The notes beneath the pieces are model-generated. The model was given only the letters and a program-made list of their open reading frames with translations, had not been told where the DNA came from and did not search any database. A stretch of 64,000 nucleotides of DNA, from the NCBI GenBank assembly GCA_023935145.1, contig CM043704.1, positions 100,773,373 through 100,837,372 of the forward strand, in the 5' to 3' direction. Shown piece by piece: positions 49,910 to 64,000 of the stretch. The first letter of the stretch is position 1, and the number at the start of each line of letters is the position of its first letter. Position numbers and translations under genes: made by a program. The stretch is from Bretschneidera sinensis (taxonomy: Eukaryota > Streptophyta > Magnoliopsida > Brassicales > Akaniaceae).

Positions 49910-50455
49910 TGTTAAGGTATTTGAGTTTTGTTTGATTTAAAATTAACAAGTTCGAGGTTGAACTCGAGTTTTAATTGAACTCAAAAATTGAGTTCGAGAT
50001 CGATAACAAACGAATCTATTCGAACTCGAGTCTAACCTTTAGATTGACCATTCAAGTTCGAACTCGATAACAAACGAATCTATTCGAGTTTGAGCTCGAG
50101 CTCGAGCTTAAGCCTTAGATTGTCCATTCAAGCTCGAGCTCAATAAATTTTATGATAGCTCGAACTCGATAACAGACGAACCTATCTGAGCCATAACTCG
50201 AGCCTAATCCTTTGATTGCCCATTCGAGCTCGAACTTAAGTTTGAATATAATTTTTATAAATAAAATATTAAATAAATATTGGTTTGAGCTCGAGCATGA
50301 TAATGCTTTATTAAACTGTTCGAGAGCCTTTCGACTCGAACATTAAGATATTCAAGTTTCGTTCGATAAGCTATTCGAGCATAATTTTTAAGCTCGAACT
50401 CGAACCGAGCTTGAACTCGTATAGCTCAATAAAAACTCGGTTCGATTCCAATACT
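49910..50455. repeat. CTCGA-rich self-complementary repeat cluster
   Basis: Dense in CTCGA/TCGAG motifs (gagctcgaactcgataacaa, cattcgagctcgaac and variants, several times, in both orientations), ending with ctcggttcgattcc. The sub-repeat aacaaacgaatctattcgag recurs at about 50005 and 50065. This looks like a non-autonomous transposon type common in plants; no termini were proved. Confidence 0.65.
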
Positions 50456-50904
50456 ACTTTCAGAAAGAATAAAATAAAATAAAATAAAAATAACTATATA
50501 TTTATAATCACAAATGTAGAAAATAAAAAATATAAATAAAACAATTATATTTAATTTAGATTGATGGCGTATAGTTAAGAGTATGACTTCAGAGTCATAT
50601 AGTTTGATTTGACAAAATTCTACACGCATGTATACTTTATGTTTATCCTCATTTTTTGTTTTTCGTTGAAAAAATATTTGTCCATTCAAAAATATTATCT
50701 TAGGCATTAACAAATAATGTTTTGATGATATTTTCCTTTTCTTTTTTTATTACAATTAAAAAGAACATCAATACAAACATTATGTCGTAACATTTGCATT
50801 AGAATAGTAGGGCTGTATTTTTGTGATAATTCCTTTTTTGCCAATTGGCTAGTCTTCAACCAATATTGACAAATACTCAAAAATTAATTTAGGCACCGTT
50901 TGAC

Positions 50905-51240
50905 CTAATTTTTTTTATTAGAAAGGAACAAACACCTAGTTATCCCTTGGGAAAAAGAACACCCAAAACATCCTCCATCAACAGTTGACCCAAACAGAGG
51001 ATTTACAAAGGACTGGAGATCAGTCTGGTTATGGCCAAGACGTGCCATAAAATTTGCATTACAATTCCCTTCACGCAACAGTGTGAACGATATGACAGAG
51101 TGAGAAATTCGATGACACTAATCTATAATCTTCAATGAGCGAATCAAATTGATGAATTTGAGTATTGTCATTATTAATCAACCGAACAAAAATTGCCGAA
51201 CATGATTAAAGCATTAGAGTAACCAAACTTTTTTCCTTAG
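50905..51240 (-). mobile_element. Retroelement RNase H-domain remnant
   Basis: On the minus strand an almost open frame gives NNDNTQIHQFDSLIEDYRLV, then HIVHT.REGNCNANFMARLG, the typical C-terminal half of the RNase H-like domain at the end of plant LINE ORF2. It ends in an A-rich tail (aataaaaaaaatt) at about 50909. It is older or from a different family than the ACTTATAAAA LINEs. Confidence 0.7.
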
Positions 51241-51272
51241 GCAATCAAAAACCCCTGCCGAATACTTATCAA

Positions 51273-51545
51273 CTCAGCTCGTAGGCTCAACTCGGTACTC
51301 AAACTCTTTTGGGGCCAAGTTGGTGGGATCTAGTAAATTGGGCTCACTCAATTAGGTACTCGGAATCCTTTGGGGCTGAGTTACTTGATCTTTTCAAGTT
51401 GGTGGGATCCAATGAATTGAGCTTATCCAATTCGGTACTCGGACTCCTTTGGCACCAAGTTGGTTGATCCTTCAAGTTGATGGAATCCAATGAATTGAAC
51501 TCACTCAACTCGGCACTCGAACTCCTTCGGGGTCGAGTTGGCATG
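51273..51545. repeat. 78-79-bp minisatellite, about 3.5 units
   Basis: caagttggtgggatc starts units at about 51316, 51395 and 51473, with a partial unit before. Each unit carries caa(t/c)tcggtactcgga and ctccttt/cggggc.gagtt. The copies are well diverged. Period 78 keeps a minus-strand frame open, but no known protein is suggested. Confidence 0.8.
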
Positions 51546-51984
51546 CTTATGGAATTGGGGAACCCAACTCGATGGTCAGTCTTCATTGGGGGTCGAGTCC
51601 GTGATCGTTGGCTAGTAAAAGTATGGGTCTTCATTGGTTTACGATTTACAAAACTTTATTAAAACAATTTCGGTAAGATAATATAGAAGCAAAAAATTGT
51701 TCAACATTCGATAAAATAATAAAAAAAAATATTTTGGTTTTACACAAATTCAGTGTTTTGAAACTATTTTTCAACTTCTGTTTATATTTTTTCCATTTCT
51801 CATGATCCTATTTGTGTTTTTTTGAACAATATCTAAAAAAAACTTATGTTTATAGAAAAAAAAAAAGCGCTCAAACGGTTCCTAAACAATAGACACGTCC
51901 AAAATAAGAAGTTTATCTACGAGATAAAAGTGAATTTTTTTCCTAAATTTGGTCATTTATGTTGCTTTTATCAATCAAGTTTTC

Positions 51985-52930
51985 ACTCTGGTGTAAAAAT
52001 GAGTTTTACATCTGGTGGAAACAAAAATTTCTTACATGCCCAAATGTAAAACTCATATTTATAACTGAGTGAAAATTTGACTGATATTTTTTTAAAACTT
52101 CGTTGATAATATTAATTGAGTATATACAAATATTATCAATAAAATTTTTTTAAATTATTAACCAAACATTCTCTCTTATGTAAAAATGAGTTTTACAACA
52201 TGGGAAACACTCTATTTATTAACATTGGTCTCCAGACAGCTAGTCAGAACATCTGGGCCCACAATATAATTTTTATTACTCCAAAATGTTTCTATCCTAT
52301 TTTTATATAGAATATTATATAATATATATTACTATAGTAGTGATAGAAATTGAGGCAGCAATCATCAATGTCAAAAATTAAAATAAAAACAAAATAGGGT
52401 CTAACGTTAAATACGGAAAATTTATGATGGAACTTGCCATCTTCCATTGAAGTGAAGCAATGAAAGAATTTCATAAATTGTAGTTACGAAATATGATTGG
52501 GATGGAATTTTTTTTTTTTTTTTTGTCTAATATGATTTTATGAAAAATATATGGCACGAAGTTTCATTTTACTATTAAATAAAAAGAAAATATTTTTTTT
52601 TCACTTTTCTTATGCTATCGAATAATAAAATAAAATTTTGTACTATATATCTTTCATGGATTTATATTAGGTAAGAACTTCTCATTGTGAAGACTGAATA
52701 TGCATAAAGCATGCATTAATTGAAAACAATTATTACAACGCGAAATTTTTATTTAGACAAGGTGTAAAATCTATTTTTACATTGAGTCCGAAATTTTGTT
52801 AATAACTGTTAAGTAATTTTATTGGTAATGTGAATAATAATTGTACAGATATTATTAATAAAACTCTCTAAAATTATTAATAAAATTATCATCCAGTGCA
52901 AAAATGAGGTTTTACTCCATATGAAAATAA
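51985..52930. repeat. TGTAAAAATGAGTTTTACA-type inverted repeats
   Basis: atgagttttacat (51999-52011) pairs with atgtaaaactcat (52044-52056). Related sequence recurs at about 52178, 52759 and 52895 with similar AT-rich filler containing tattatcaataaaa. Probably two decayed MITE copies (about 51990-52200 and 52750-52920). Confidence 0.45.
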
Positions 52931-53736
52931 GTACTTCCTCTGTTACAATTCATAAGCGGTTGAAAGTTACCATATTATCCATCAAGTTTTTGGTCAAGAA
53001 AAGTAAATTGAGAGAATCTGATTTAGTGAACTCACAAATATCTTTGACTTGAGAAGATATTTAAATGAATATAACTTCTATAAATATATTTAAACCCCAT
53101 CCTTTGAGTTGTGATCATTATGACATATATATGACCATAATTTAATGTCTTAAAAATAGTTTAAAATTTTACATTAATTAACATGAATCACTTAAATAGT
53201 CCATCTGATTAAGAACTTTTTAACAAATAAATTATCGTCACAATTATTACTTAGTTAATCCATGAAGATAATTTTGTTTGCATGTCATAAATCACAAAAT
53301 ATTAAATAATAATATGATGCAATCTATCACGATTTTATCATCGAAAAAGTGAAGCGTGGCTTCTTCATTAATATTTATTAAATTTAATAGTTGTCAGCCC
53401 AAGCTTGCGTAAGCTTTAGTTCGATCATTTAAATTTTTTTATCATACAAATATATACAAATCATATATCTTTTTTATTTTGTTAAATCAAATTAAACACA
53501 CTACTTTTTGAAAAGTAATGAGCAAATTAAGCACACTGTATAATTACATATGCTAATTTGAATGGGGTATGTTGGAAAATTGGGTAGATATGACAGGAAT
53601 ACCTAATTAAAATATGAGGTTTTTGTTAATTGTGTTTTTGATTATAAATCCCCTTGAATAGAATAAATTTGTTGACATGTGAAATCGAAGTCAGATTTAC
53701 ATATGGAGAGTGGTTTCTCTTTCTCTTATCCTCTCT

Positions 53737-53739
<3 letters not shown>

Positions 53740-53771
<32 letters not shown>
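53740..53771. repeat. (TA)16 microsatellite
   Basis: About 32 bp of perfect TA. A (TA) tract of about 36 bp also lies at 55620-55655. Confidence 0.95.
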
Positions 53772-53773
<2 letters not shown>

Positions 53774-54082
53774 TTGGCTTTGGTGGTTTAATATATCCAT
53801 CAACGAGAGAAAGGGCTGCGGCGCCGCTTACTGCTGTTCCACGCCTGCAGCCCAGCTTTTAAGATCATGAATGCATACATCCTCTCTCTCTATATATATC
53901 CTATTTTTAAATTGGTTTATTCTGCAGCAACAAATACTAATCATAATAAGGGTTTCAGCGAAACGAGTTTAGTCATTAGTAAAGCCGAAATCAACGAGGG
54001 TACTACGGTGAAAAAATTCAAACCCTGAGCCCGAGGATGGAGTTCTTCGATAAAAAGACCCACTTGTCATATAACTATCGTA

Positions 54083-54207
54083 TTGGCCAAAGCTCATGGG
54101 GGTGTATCCTTATTTGGTGGAGTAGGCGAACGTACTCGTGAAGGAAATGATCTTTACATGGAAATGAAAGAATCTGGAGTCATTAATGAACAAAATCTTG
54201 CGGAATA
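54083..54207 (+). pseudogene. atpB: Nuclear plastid DNA fragment of atpB
   Basis: Encodes [20 protein letters not shown], then [20 protein letters not shown], the ATP synthase CF1 beta subunit just after its P-loop. Only about 42 of about 498 residues are present; there is no P-loop, start or stop, and both flanks are unrelated AT-rich DNA. The frame is undamaged, which suggests a fairly recent transfer or a very short one. It is not expected to be expressed. Confidence 0.88.
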
Positions 54208-55616
54208 TATATATTTTAGACATATTGTATTTCGAATTTTTACTTTCATGTTTTCGATCTCATAAATTATTTCTTTAATCTTATTTCAGTTTGACCCAAG
54301 TTAATCTGTTTTTTTTTTATTCATTTTAAAAAAACTTTATTTCTTTTCCATATCAAATAATCATTTCATTATATTAACATTTAATTTAACTAAAGTCCAA
54401 ACGATATAGAAAAATAGAAGGGTAACATAATTAACAACAAAAAATTAGTTTTATTAATTATTTTAATAATTGAACGCAAACGAACTCTTATGGAGCTCGA
54501 ACATGCTCGTGCATGTTCGCAAGCACATCGATTCACTTTTAACCCTAATCAAACTGAAATTAGCTAGTAAGGTTTGGTTATTATTAAACTATGATATTTT
54601 ATATCATGTATTATATATATATATATATATTATAAAGGAGGAATTCTTGCAACCCTAGTTGTTGTATTTTCTACCGCTAAAAAACTACGAAATAAAATAG
54701 TAGTATTTGACTGCATGCGGTGCAAGTGGGAAGAGAGGAATTATTGACTACATGCGGTGCAAGTGAGAAAAAAAATGGATGCATTCGGTTGCATCTAAGT
54801 GGGAAAAGAGAAATTCTTATTTTTTTTGGACGGTTGAAATGCATTCGATGTATTTTCCTTTGGCTTACATCGGATGCACGGTCAAGAATTTCATCCTTGC
54901 AGCCGATTTTTTTTCAAAATGATCGAAGACCCATCAGAGTTTGACAACCATTTCTTGTGTGCTTAAAGAAAAGAGAAAGACTTTTGTTAAATTTAATTAG
55001 TCTTCGAAGAAATATGAACGTATATTAAAGAATTAGTTATAATAATGATTAAACAAGGATTAATATATAAGCTAGGGAGAGGGAGAGAGGTGCGAGCGAG
55101 GTCTCCTAGTTGACAATTTCAAGATCTGATCCCGATGTTCTCTTGTTTTGGGATTTCGTACGGGGCTCATATTCCATGGCAGCTGGGACTATGCATGATG
55201 TCAGGTCGTTATTAATTTTAATTATTTTTTTTTTACCTATTTGTCAAATTATTAATTTATGCTTGTTTTCTTAACAGACAATTACTAAGTTGAATCTGGT
55301 TCGGATACACGTACTCTATACTTTGGATTCAGATGAGGAAATTTTAATTAGATTTGGTCTATCATATGGGATGTACACCACCCAATAAAACAGCACCACA
55401 TCAGCACTTATTTACATAAATCAATTTTAACTATGGTTAATTAATAAAATGGAGTATTGATAAACTAAATACTTAATTATAACATGGCGTAAATTGAGAT
55501 CTACTTAATAAACCAAGTCTAGTATAACCTAAAAATTTCTCATTTTGCCTTGGGTCAACCATATGCATGCATGAGCATGCTATGTATGTATATATATGAC
55601 AAGTAGCAAAAAATCA

Positions 55617-55657
<41 letters not shown>

Positions 55658-56580
55658 AAAATTATGCCACTCCATCTCTATTGTTTTTTTTTATAAAAAG
55701 GAAAACAAAATGAAAATGCTATAGCTTTTTTTTTGAGTATTGTTTCTTGAGATTGATTTGATTAAGTTTTTACAATTATTTTTAAAATATAAACACCGAT
55801 TTAAAACACCAAAAAACTTTTTAAAAGAATATGAGATGAAGAGGTGTAAAATTAAATGATTTCGTTCAATCTTAATCATATTTTCTTCTTAAACGTGCAC
55901 CTTATACATAACCATAAAAGAGTTGTTAGTCTGAACTCTGAAGATTCAATCCTAGAACGTCAAAGCATCCATTTTTTTTAACTCAAATGAAAATACTTAT
56001 ATTTATTATATATTATGAAAATACAAAAAATTGACCCCTATAACTTGGTATTCTTTTGAAGTTAACGTATACAATCAGTTTTATATGTAATTAATACTAA
56101 TTATCCCATTTCCTTTTTTCTTGTTCTTGAATAAATTGTAAAGAAAAAAAAACTCTAATTTTCATAAATTCATATATCTTGATTTACCGGTGTATATAGA
56201 TATGTACATACACATGCACATATGGTAAACAAACATGCATTTGGTTGCACATGCATGGAGATCAATGGATAGTATTTAATAAAAAAAGTGGGCATGATCA
56301 TAGCTGCGGCAAAAACGGCCTAATTACACGGGCTGTTTAATGAAGTAAGAGAAGCAACGAAATGTTAATGTCATACAGTTGAAAAGAGTAACTTTTTAGG
56401 CGAAAATATCTAAACTATCCCATTAATTATTTCTATAGAGAGGCAACTAGTAGGGATAAAATTATCTTTCTCTCATGAGGAGGGTGGTGATAATGAAATA
56501 TATAGGTGCCCCAATATTTAAGGCACAGTTTTAGTAGTAATATTTGATTCTTCTAGTATTTAATTAACTGAGATTTATTT
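54208..56580. other. Intergenic region upstream of WRKY, no gene seen
   Basis: AT-rich. A short degenerate direct repeat at about 54712-54800 (tgcatgcggtgcaagtggga) occurs two to three times. A (TA) microsatellite is at 55620-55655. The last 200 bp are probable WRKY promoter. Confidence 0.5.
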
Positions 56581-56603
56581 TAATTAATTAAGGATCCAAT
56601 TAA

Positions 56604-56668
56604 AGTCAAAGCTTTTAGATGCATCCTAGTGTGTCTAATTATACGTCTTTGAGACGAGGGCATTGACT
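56604..56668 (+). promoter_or_regulatory. Two W-boxes in the WRKY promoter
   Basis: AGTCAA (minus-strand TTGACT) at 56604-56609 and TTGACT at 56663-56668, 105-170 bp before the ATG. This is compatible with auto- or cross-regulation by WRKY factors. A (GA) run of about 24 bp at 56697-56720 lies in the probable leader. Confidence 0.5.
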
Positions 56669-56771
56669 TTGGTGCCTCAAAAGCAGCAGAAAGAGGAGAA
56701 AGAGAGAGAGAGAGAGAGAGCAGAAGAATTTATTGTTGTGCATCTTGTAGCTAGCTAGAATACACTCTTTA

Positions 56772-59100
<2,329 letters not shown>

Positions 59101-60807
59101 ATTAGAACATTATTAATTAATTTGAATAGTTACACTGTTTAATTTGCCTTTTGATTAATTAAAGATTAATTGAAGGACGATATGCACGATTTAATTTTGT
59201 ACTATTATTTTGTGTACACATGCTTCAAATCTGAATAAAATTCATTCACTGTAATTTCCCCTTGTCTAATTCTTTTGTTAGTTTTTTTCTCGTTAAACGC
59301 TTGTTAGTAATTTTTTCTTTTTTGGTATCCCATTGTAATTTTTGCGCTGATTATTTGCCAAGGCTGTGATATGGATAGTGAAAGTTGGTGGCTCATGTTT
59401 CAATCTTCCTAGCTAGAGAGCTTCGGTGGCTGGTTATGGCGGATGTCATGGCCGTTGCGTTCCCGCATGATCCAATTTTATATTTTTAGGATCGTCATTT
59501 ATGCCAATATTAATGGAGATGGTGTTGTCAATTTTAGTTGAACATTATTTTCTTTTTCATTTTTTGATTTATTAAAAAATAATTGAATTATCAATTATAC
59601 CAAAAGTTTAAATCGATAAGAAAAGATTCAATCACGTGCAAATCGACTGAAGTATTAAAGAATTTGGGTGTAATTCTTTTTTAATTCTTTGCGTGTGATA
59701 TTACATTTTGGATTAACTTAAAGTGAAAAAAGCTAAAAAATTTGGGTTTGATGGAAGAGATTGAACTTAAGTTAACTTATTAGAATCCAGCTTTGACAAA
59801 AATTAAGACCTGAATTTTTCGACTGGTGCAGTCCTACCTATATATATACTCCTTGAATTTAGTGTAAACCTAACTTGAACCGATTTTGATCACCTCGTGG
59901 TCCAATTTTAATTTCTTTTAGGATTGTCATTAATGCCAAGACTAACAACAGAAGTAGTTTCGTCAAATTGTAATTGAACATTGGCTGTCATCATGGCTCA
60001 TCGATTCTCTCCTCCATCAGCTTCCTGTTTGTAAGTTGTAACATGTACCTACCTGCCACAACCCAAATAGGCTTCGCTTCTTTTAAAACTCATGGGTTGG
60101 GCTTGAGCTCAACATACCCAAGTCATTGAATTTAAGTCTCCTCCTGGACTGTTATCATTTGGGCTTGCATCTTTTAACTCTACTTTTTTGGAAGTTTTTG
60201 GTTCCGAATTTTATAATAATTATCACGAAATTAAAAAAAATGACTAATAATTAATGAAAAAAAAACAAAATTTTTCATACAATATTTTTTTAAAATTTTA
60301 TTGGATATTTTTAACATAACGTGTGACACAAGGTTGTGGAATCAACTCTCTTTTTTCCTTCAAAATCTCTGACTCTAGTTGATTTGTCTTGATATGATCC
60401 CACTTGCGTTAGACTCCGTTGACCGTGTAGTCATTTGGCCGCAAAAAAAAAAAAAAAAAAAAAAAAATTTAATACCATTTGTGAGAATTTATAAAATAAA
60501 TTTTGTTCTTTATAAAAAAAAGTTAAGTTAAACATTTATAAAAACGGTTTATTAAATTATTTATGTTTATAAAAATTGAATTTGTATTAAAAAAAAACTG
60601 TTTTCAATGTATCAAACACTAAATAGTTTGTACCATTGTTTTAACATAATCATTTCAAAACCATTTTACAAATCATAAAATATTTGTACTCATAGGCTAA
60701 ATGAGTTTTTTTTTTACTTGATTAACCATTATTTTAAGAATTACCGATAAGATTCATATTGACATGTTTGTTACCGCAAACCAAACACTCTCAAACAATG
60801 AAAAATA
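59101..60807. other. 3' flank of WRKY and intergenic DNA
   Basis: Holds the WRKY 3' UTR with AATAAA-like motifs (about 59235). A 28-A run lies at about 60442-60468. I see no gene. Confidence 0.5.
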
Positions 60808-62537
60808 GAGTAAATTATTCAAACGTACCCGTCTTGGGATCTCTACACTTACCTGCTTATTTTTTTAGGAAATTACAACTTATTTTATTTTATTCTAATT
60901 TGAAGAAAAATAATTACGCAAACTTCCCTTCATGATTTTTTTCGTTAATTGACCATCAATATTCTGGTCAAACGTGAATCCACCTAAGCAAGTAAATTGA
61001 AAAACTCGAAAATACCCTTGCTTCTTCTCTCCTCACCCAATTTTTATTTTTATTTTTCTTTCGTTCTCCTTTTTTTTCTTCTTTTTCTGTCCTCTCCTAC
61101 GTTTCCGTTATCTTCCCTTCCTTGCAACTTTCTACACGGAACCATGGGAAAATTTGTGCTTTCTCCCTCTTCATGAAACAAAATAGCAAAATGCCTTCAA
61201 TCTCTGCAACTTCACTCATACCACAATCCTTATCAAACAATTCAAATCCAACTCCTCCTTCAAACCCATATCACAAAGAGAGAGAGAGAGAGAGAGAAAT
61301 TAGTGAAATTATCAGAGCAATGTATATATAAACACACACAAGAGTACTGAAATTAGTGAAATGAAGATTACCATTTTTTTATTGTCTTCCTTTAATTTCT
61401 CTGCCGAATTTTTTAACCATAGAATTTTCTCAATTTGATCACTTAGAGTGAAGGAAAAAAAGAATAACAATGATGAAGCACATTCACAAGAAACAATTGT
61501 TACCTACTGATAACAAACCTAAAGATAGAATTTTGCTCTTGTGAACCAAAAACAAGGAAATTACAAAAAGCAAATTATTAAACTAACTCAGATTATGAAT
61601 TCAAAACAAAAAAAAGGAGAAAAAAATACTTTGAATTTCAATTCAAAGTATAACAGCTACCCAGAAACTGTTACACACAACAACTGCTTGCGTGACTCGT
61701 GGACAACCTAAAGCTAGGCTGCAAGCAGAAACGCGAAAGACTCAGGCTCGGACAGCTGGGTCTCCACGTCATAACTGCCCTCCAAGTAATCATTGCTAAA
61801 GCCAGCTGTAGCTCCACTTCATCACCGTCTTAAGTGAAAGGGTCGCGTCAAAGCCCTATGAAATGACTTAGGTAAGCAATCCAAAAGAAAAATTAGTTTT
61901 TTAGACCCAAAAAGAAACCCTCTTACTTCCGTACACCTTACCATATACTAACAAAAGCTTCGAAACATCATCGGAAACACCCTCTCCGACAACCCGTTAG
62001 CTCACCTTTCTTTCCTTGTACAGATACTACATTAGAGACTCGGACTCCAACTCAGTAAAACACATTTTTGACATCAACAACTCCGTAGACGACGACAATG
62101 CTATGATAGATTCACGACAAAGATGGAGGTGTGGTGGTGAAGAGAAATGGTGACGCACTAGAATGTTGGGATTTTTCTTGTTTCTGTTCTTGGTAGAGCA
62201 GATAGAATCGAGAGAGCGAGGACAACGAGAGTCGGTTGTGTGACAGGTAGGTAATGGGGAGTGGCTGAGCAACAGTGGTGGCGATAAGAAGACGAAGAAG
62301 AAGTGACAAATAAAAGGGTAATACACGAAGGAGAAAAGAAATGAAGGGAAAAAAAAGAATAAAAAGTACAAAATATGTTGAAGGGTTTTACACGAACGCG
62401 TTTTTGGCTTTTTAGCATTTTTGTAAAGAGATTTTAATTAATCAAATCAATCCAAAATAAGTTCATGTAATTTTTCAAATAACAAGTAAACATAATGATA
62501 AAAAAAAAACTCTGGTAACGTAATGTAATTTACCAAA
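60808..62537. mobile_element. Candidate 1.7-kb non-autonomous DNA transposon with long imperfect TIRs
   Basis: The left end (60811-60895: agtaaattattcaaacgtac ... cttacctgcttat ... aaattacaacttatttt) resembles the inverted right end (62536 back to 62450: ggtaaattacattacgttac ... tttacttgttat ... aaattacatgaacttatttt). The interior has a (GA) run at 61277-61299 and a less AT-rich block at about 61650-62300. On the minus strand at about 61705-61830 this block gives fragmentary open frames (for example SYDVETQLSEPESFAFLLAA, then a stop). This might be captured gene sequence, but I do not recognise a donor. Confidence 0.45.
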
Positions 62538-62780
62538 GAAAATAACACCATTCCAAATTCTAATCTATTAATCCCACTCAAAATGTTAATCAAATCCCAT
62601 TTAATCCTAGTCTGTCGAGCAAACAGCCCTTAAAAATTGGTGCCGGCATAAAACTCAGCTCCGCAATTAGTCATATAAGGGTTTTCGCGCACCCGCTTGC
62701 ACGGAGCTGCTGGTTCTTACGATTCTTATCACTCTTCCGACAAAAGGAAAAGTTACCTCGCGCCAACGAAGAAAACCTCA

Positions 62781-64000
62781 ATGGGAAGCACCGCAGTGGA
62801 GAAGACTGAGCAGGAGCTCCAACGGGAAATCGATGAGCTCCACCGCCAACAGCGAGAGGTTTCTCTCCTCTCTCTCTCTTTCTATATATATAGTGTTTTC
62901 TTCTTGTTAATCTGTCCTTTTTTCTTTTTGGAGAGTTACAGATTACGGAGAGGCTTCGAGATCCTAGGGGACTACGAAGGGGGGGCCTGTCGGGAGCCGG
63001 CCCTCGGAACTTTGCTGCGAATGGAGGGCGTCAGAGGGGATTTGTTCGCCCGGTATTTACTCATTTTCTGTTTGTTTCCCGTGGGACCTAAATTTTCTGA
63101 TTAGTCCCATTCGATGAAGCTTAATGCTGCAACTTAGGGTTCATTTCGTGTAGTTAAAATAAGTGGAGTTCTTCTTTTTCCTGAAAATTTTGGTTATGAG
63201 ATTAGGTTTTGTAATTGGTTACAGGCAGATAATACTGAAGATCAACCCCCTGCAAAACGGAGATTATCATCTGCTGTTGTCAAGGTAAAACCCTTCTACT
63301 CTCTGATTAGACTTTTAACTTTTGAGTTAGACTACGCATGGTCTCATGGTACTCTTCTTGATTTGAGAATGAAGGTGGAGGAGGGAGAGATCATTGAGGA
63401 CGCAGATACAGCAAAGGATTATACTGTTGATGGAACTGGCACAGTTGATCAGAGTGACAGAAAGCCACCCAATGCGTATCAGAGTGGTTGGTCTAGGAGG
63501 GATGACAATCAAAGAACAATAAAGACAGTAAATTTTGAACCTATTTTGTAGAGAAGTGATGGTTTAGAATGCAAACTTCAATGTTTCTAATTGTTGTTTT
63601 GTTGTTAGGATACTGAAGCTCCAATTACAGAGCCTGTTCCAAGGGTTTTCCCAAAGGTTGAAGATCCAAGCCTGGTTAAAAGAAATAAAAGAATGCTCGG
63701 GCAACTTTTAGGCACTTTGGAGGTATGTGCTAAGTAGTTCTTTGAGTTTGGTTCCTACTCTTTATTGAAACTGATTTTAAGTTTGAGATGGATTTGCAGT
63801 ATGGAACATTTAGTAACTTGTCAAAAAGTTGGAACATTTAGTCAAGTTATTGGTTAGAACTTTGTTCTACTGATATCTATTCCATTACATCAATATCATG
63901 TTGTAACCCTTCATAAATCTTCTAAAAACATGTTTATGTACTGGCCATGAAATTAAATTCTTATATACTTGATGAAGGTGCCTAACGATAACAGTAATGA
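62781..64000 (+). CDS. Pinin/SDK/memA-domain protein, 3'-partial
   Basis: Nuclear protein of the pinin family, which associates with splicing and exon-junction complexes (ASAP/PSAP partners). Exons 62781-62858, 62942-63052, 63225-63284, 63375-63527 and 63609-63722 are in frame and all phase 0; later exons lie beyond the window. Start chosen at the first ATG (MGSTAVEKTEQELQREIDEL); upstream in-frame sequence has no ATG. The N-terminal coiled coil ELHRQQREITERLRDPRGLR and the RGG-like GGLSGAGPRNFAANGGRQRG fit pinin. RNKRMLGQLLGTLE at the end of exon 5 is the opening of the pinin/SDK domain. The last 280 bp look like intron. Confidence 0.87.

Noticed and set aside
50560..50625. Possible tRNA gene (ggcgtatagttaagag with a 5-bp anticodon-like stem)
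   Set aside because: The distance from A-box-like to B-box-like sequence is too short, the B box has several mismatches and the anticodon loop has six bases. At best a tRNA-derived relic.
51344..51634. Minus-strand 96-codon frame with Ser/Leu/Asp repeats
   Set aside because: Follows from the 78-bp minisatellite; no start context or known family.
52931..53145. Second Stowaway-like MITE beginning tacttcctctgtt
   Set aside because: Only the left end resembles Stowaway; no matching inverted right end or TA duplication found.
61705..61835. ELQLALA-like peptide on the minus strand, reminiscent of epsin or UIM motifs
   Set aside because: Too short, in a different frame from the neighbouring open stretch, and without any other domain; kept only as a hint of captured sequence.
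62027..62418. Overlapping minus-strand frames rich in Phe, Ser and Leu
   Set aside because: Low-complexity pyrimidine-rich DNA inside a probable transposon; three frames are open at once and none resembles a protein.

Overview
The window is nuclear DNA of a eudicot plant, probably a woody species. It is AT-rich, its genes have many GT-AG introns, it is full of LINE, SINE, MITE and LTR remnants, and it carries a plastid atpB scrap. I cannot name the species.

There are seven protein-coding loci. Coding joins were read by hand from splice signals and frame continuity. (1) 1-17015 (+): separase (ESP1/AESP), 24 exons, only the first part missing; both catalytic residues are visible. (2) 17799-18932 (-): a TFIIS-like elongation factor with normal C-terminal domains but a broken domain I; about 80 codons are read in a frame shifted from the ancestral one. 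(3) 21241-22302 (-): a DUF1644 zinc-finger-like protein with an inferred 5-kb leader intron full of retroelements. (4) 30354-34881 (+): the kinetochore protein NDC80, four exons, with an E2F-type site upstream. (5) 36836-46754 (+): a vasculin/GPBP1-like protein, five exons, with a 7.4-kb intron holding a nested transposon graveyard. (6) 56772-59100 (+): a group IIb WRKY factor of the WRKY72/61 type. (7) 62781 to the window end (+): the 5' part of a pinin-like splicing/EJC protein.

Layout: separase and TFIIS-like end tail to tail. DUF1644 and NDC80 are divergent across about 2.8 kb. NDC80, the vasculin-like gene, WRKY and pinin all read rightwards. The 10-kb gap before WRKY and the 3.7-kb gap after it hold only repeats. 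Separase and NDC80 both act in chromosome segregation, but they are 13 kb apart with unrelated genes between them, so chance proximity is the simplest reading.

The most unusual signals are: (a) nine very short insertions (12-24 bp, with an A-rich tail) each flanked by 14-19-bp direct repeats. Several end in the same ACTTATAAAA sequence as the larger LINE copies here, so they look like extreme 5'-truncated retroposition events. (b) The compensated double frameshift in the TFIIS-like gene, with a 17-bp filler repeat at the first break. (c) A nested LTR/MITE/tandem-duplication stack in the vasculin-like intron. I found no CRISPR array, operon or prokaryote-like defence system, and none would be expected in this DNA.
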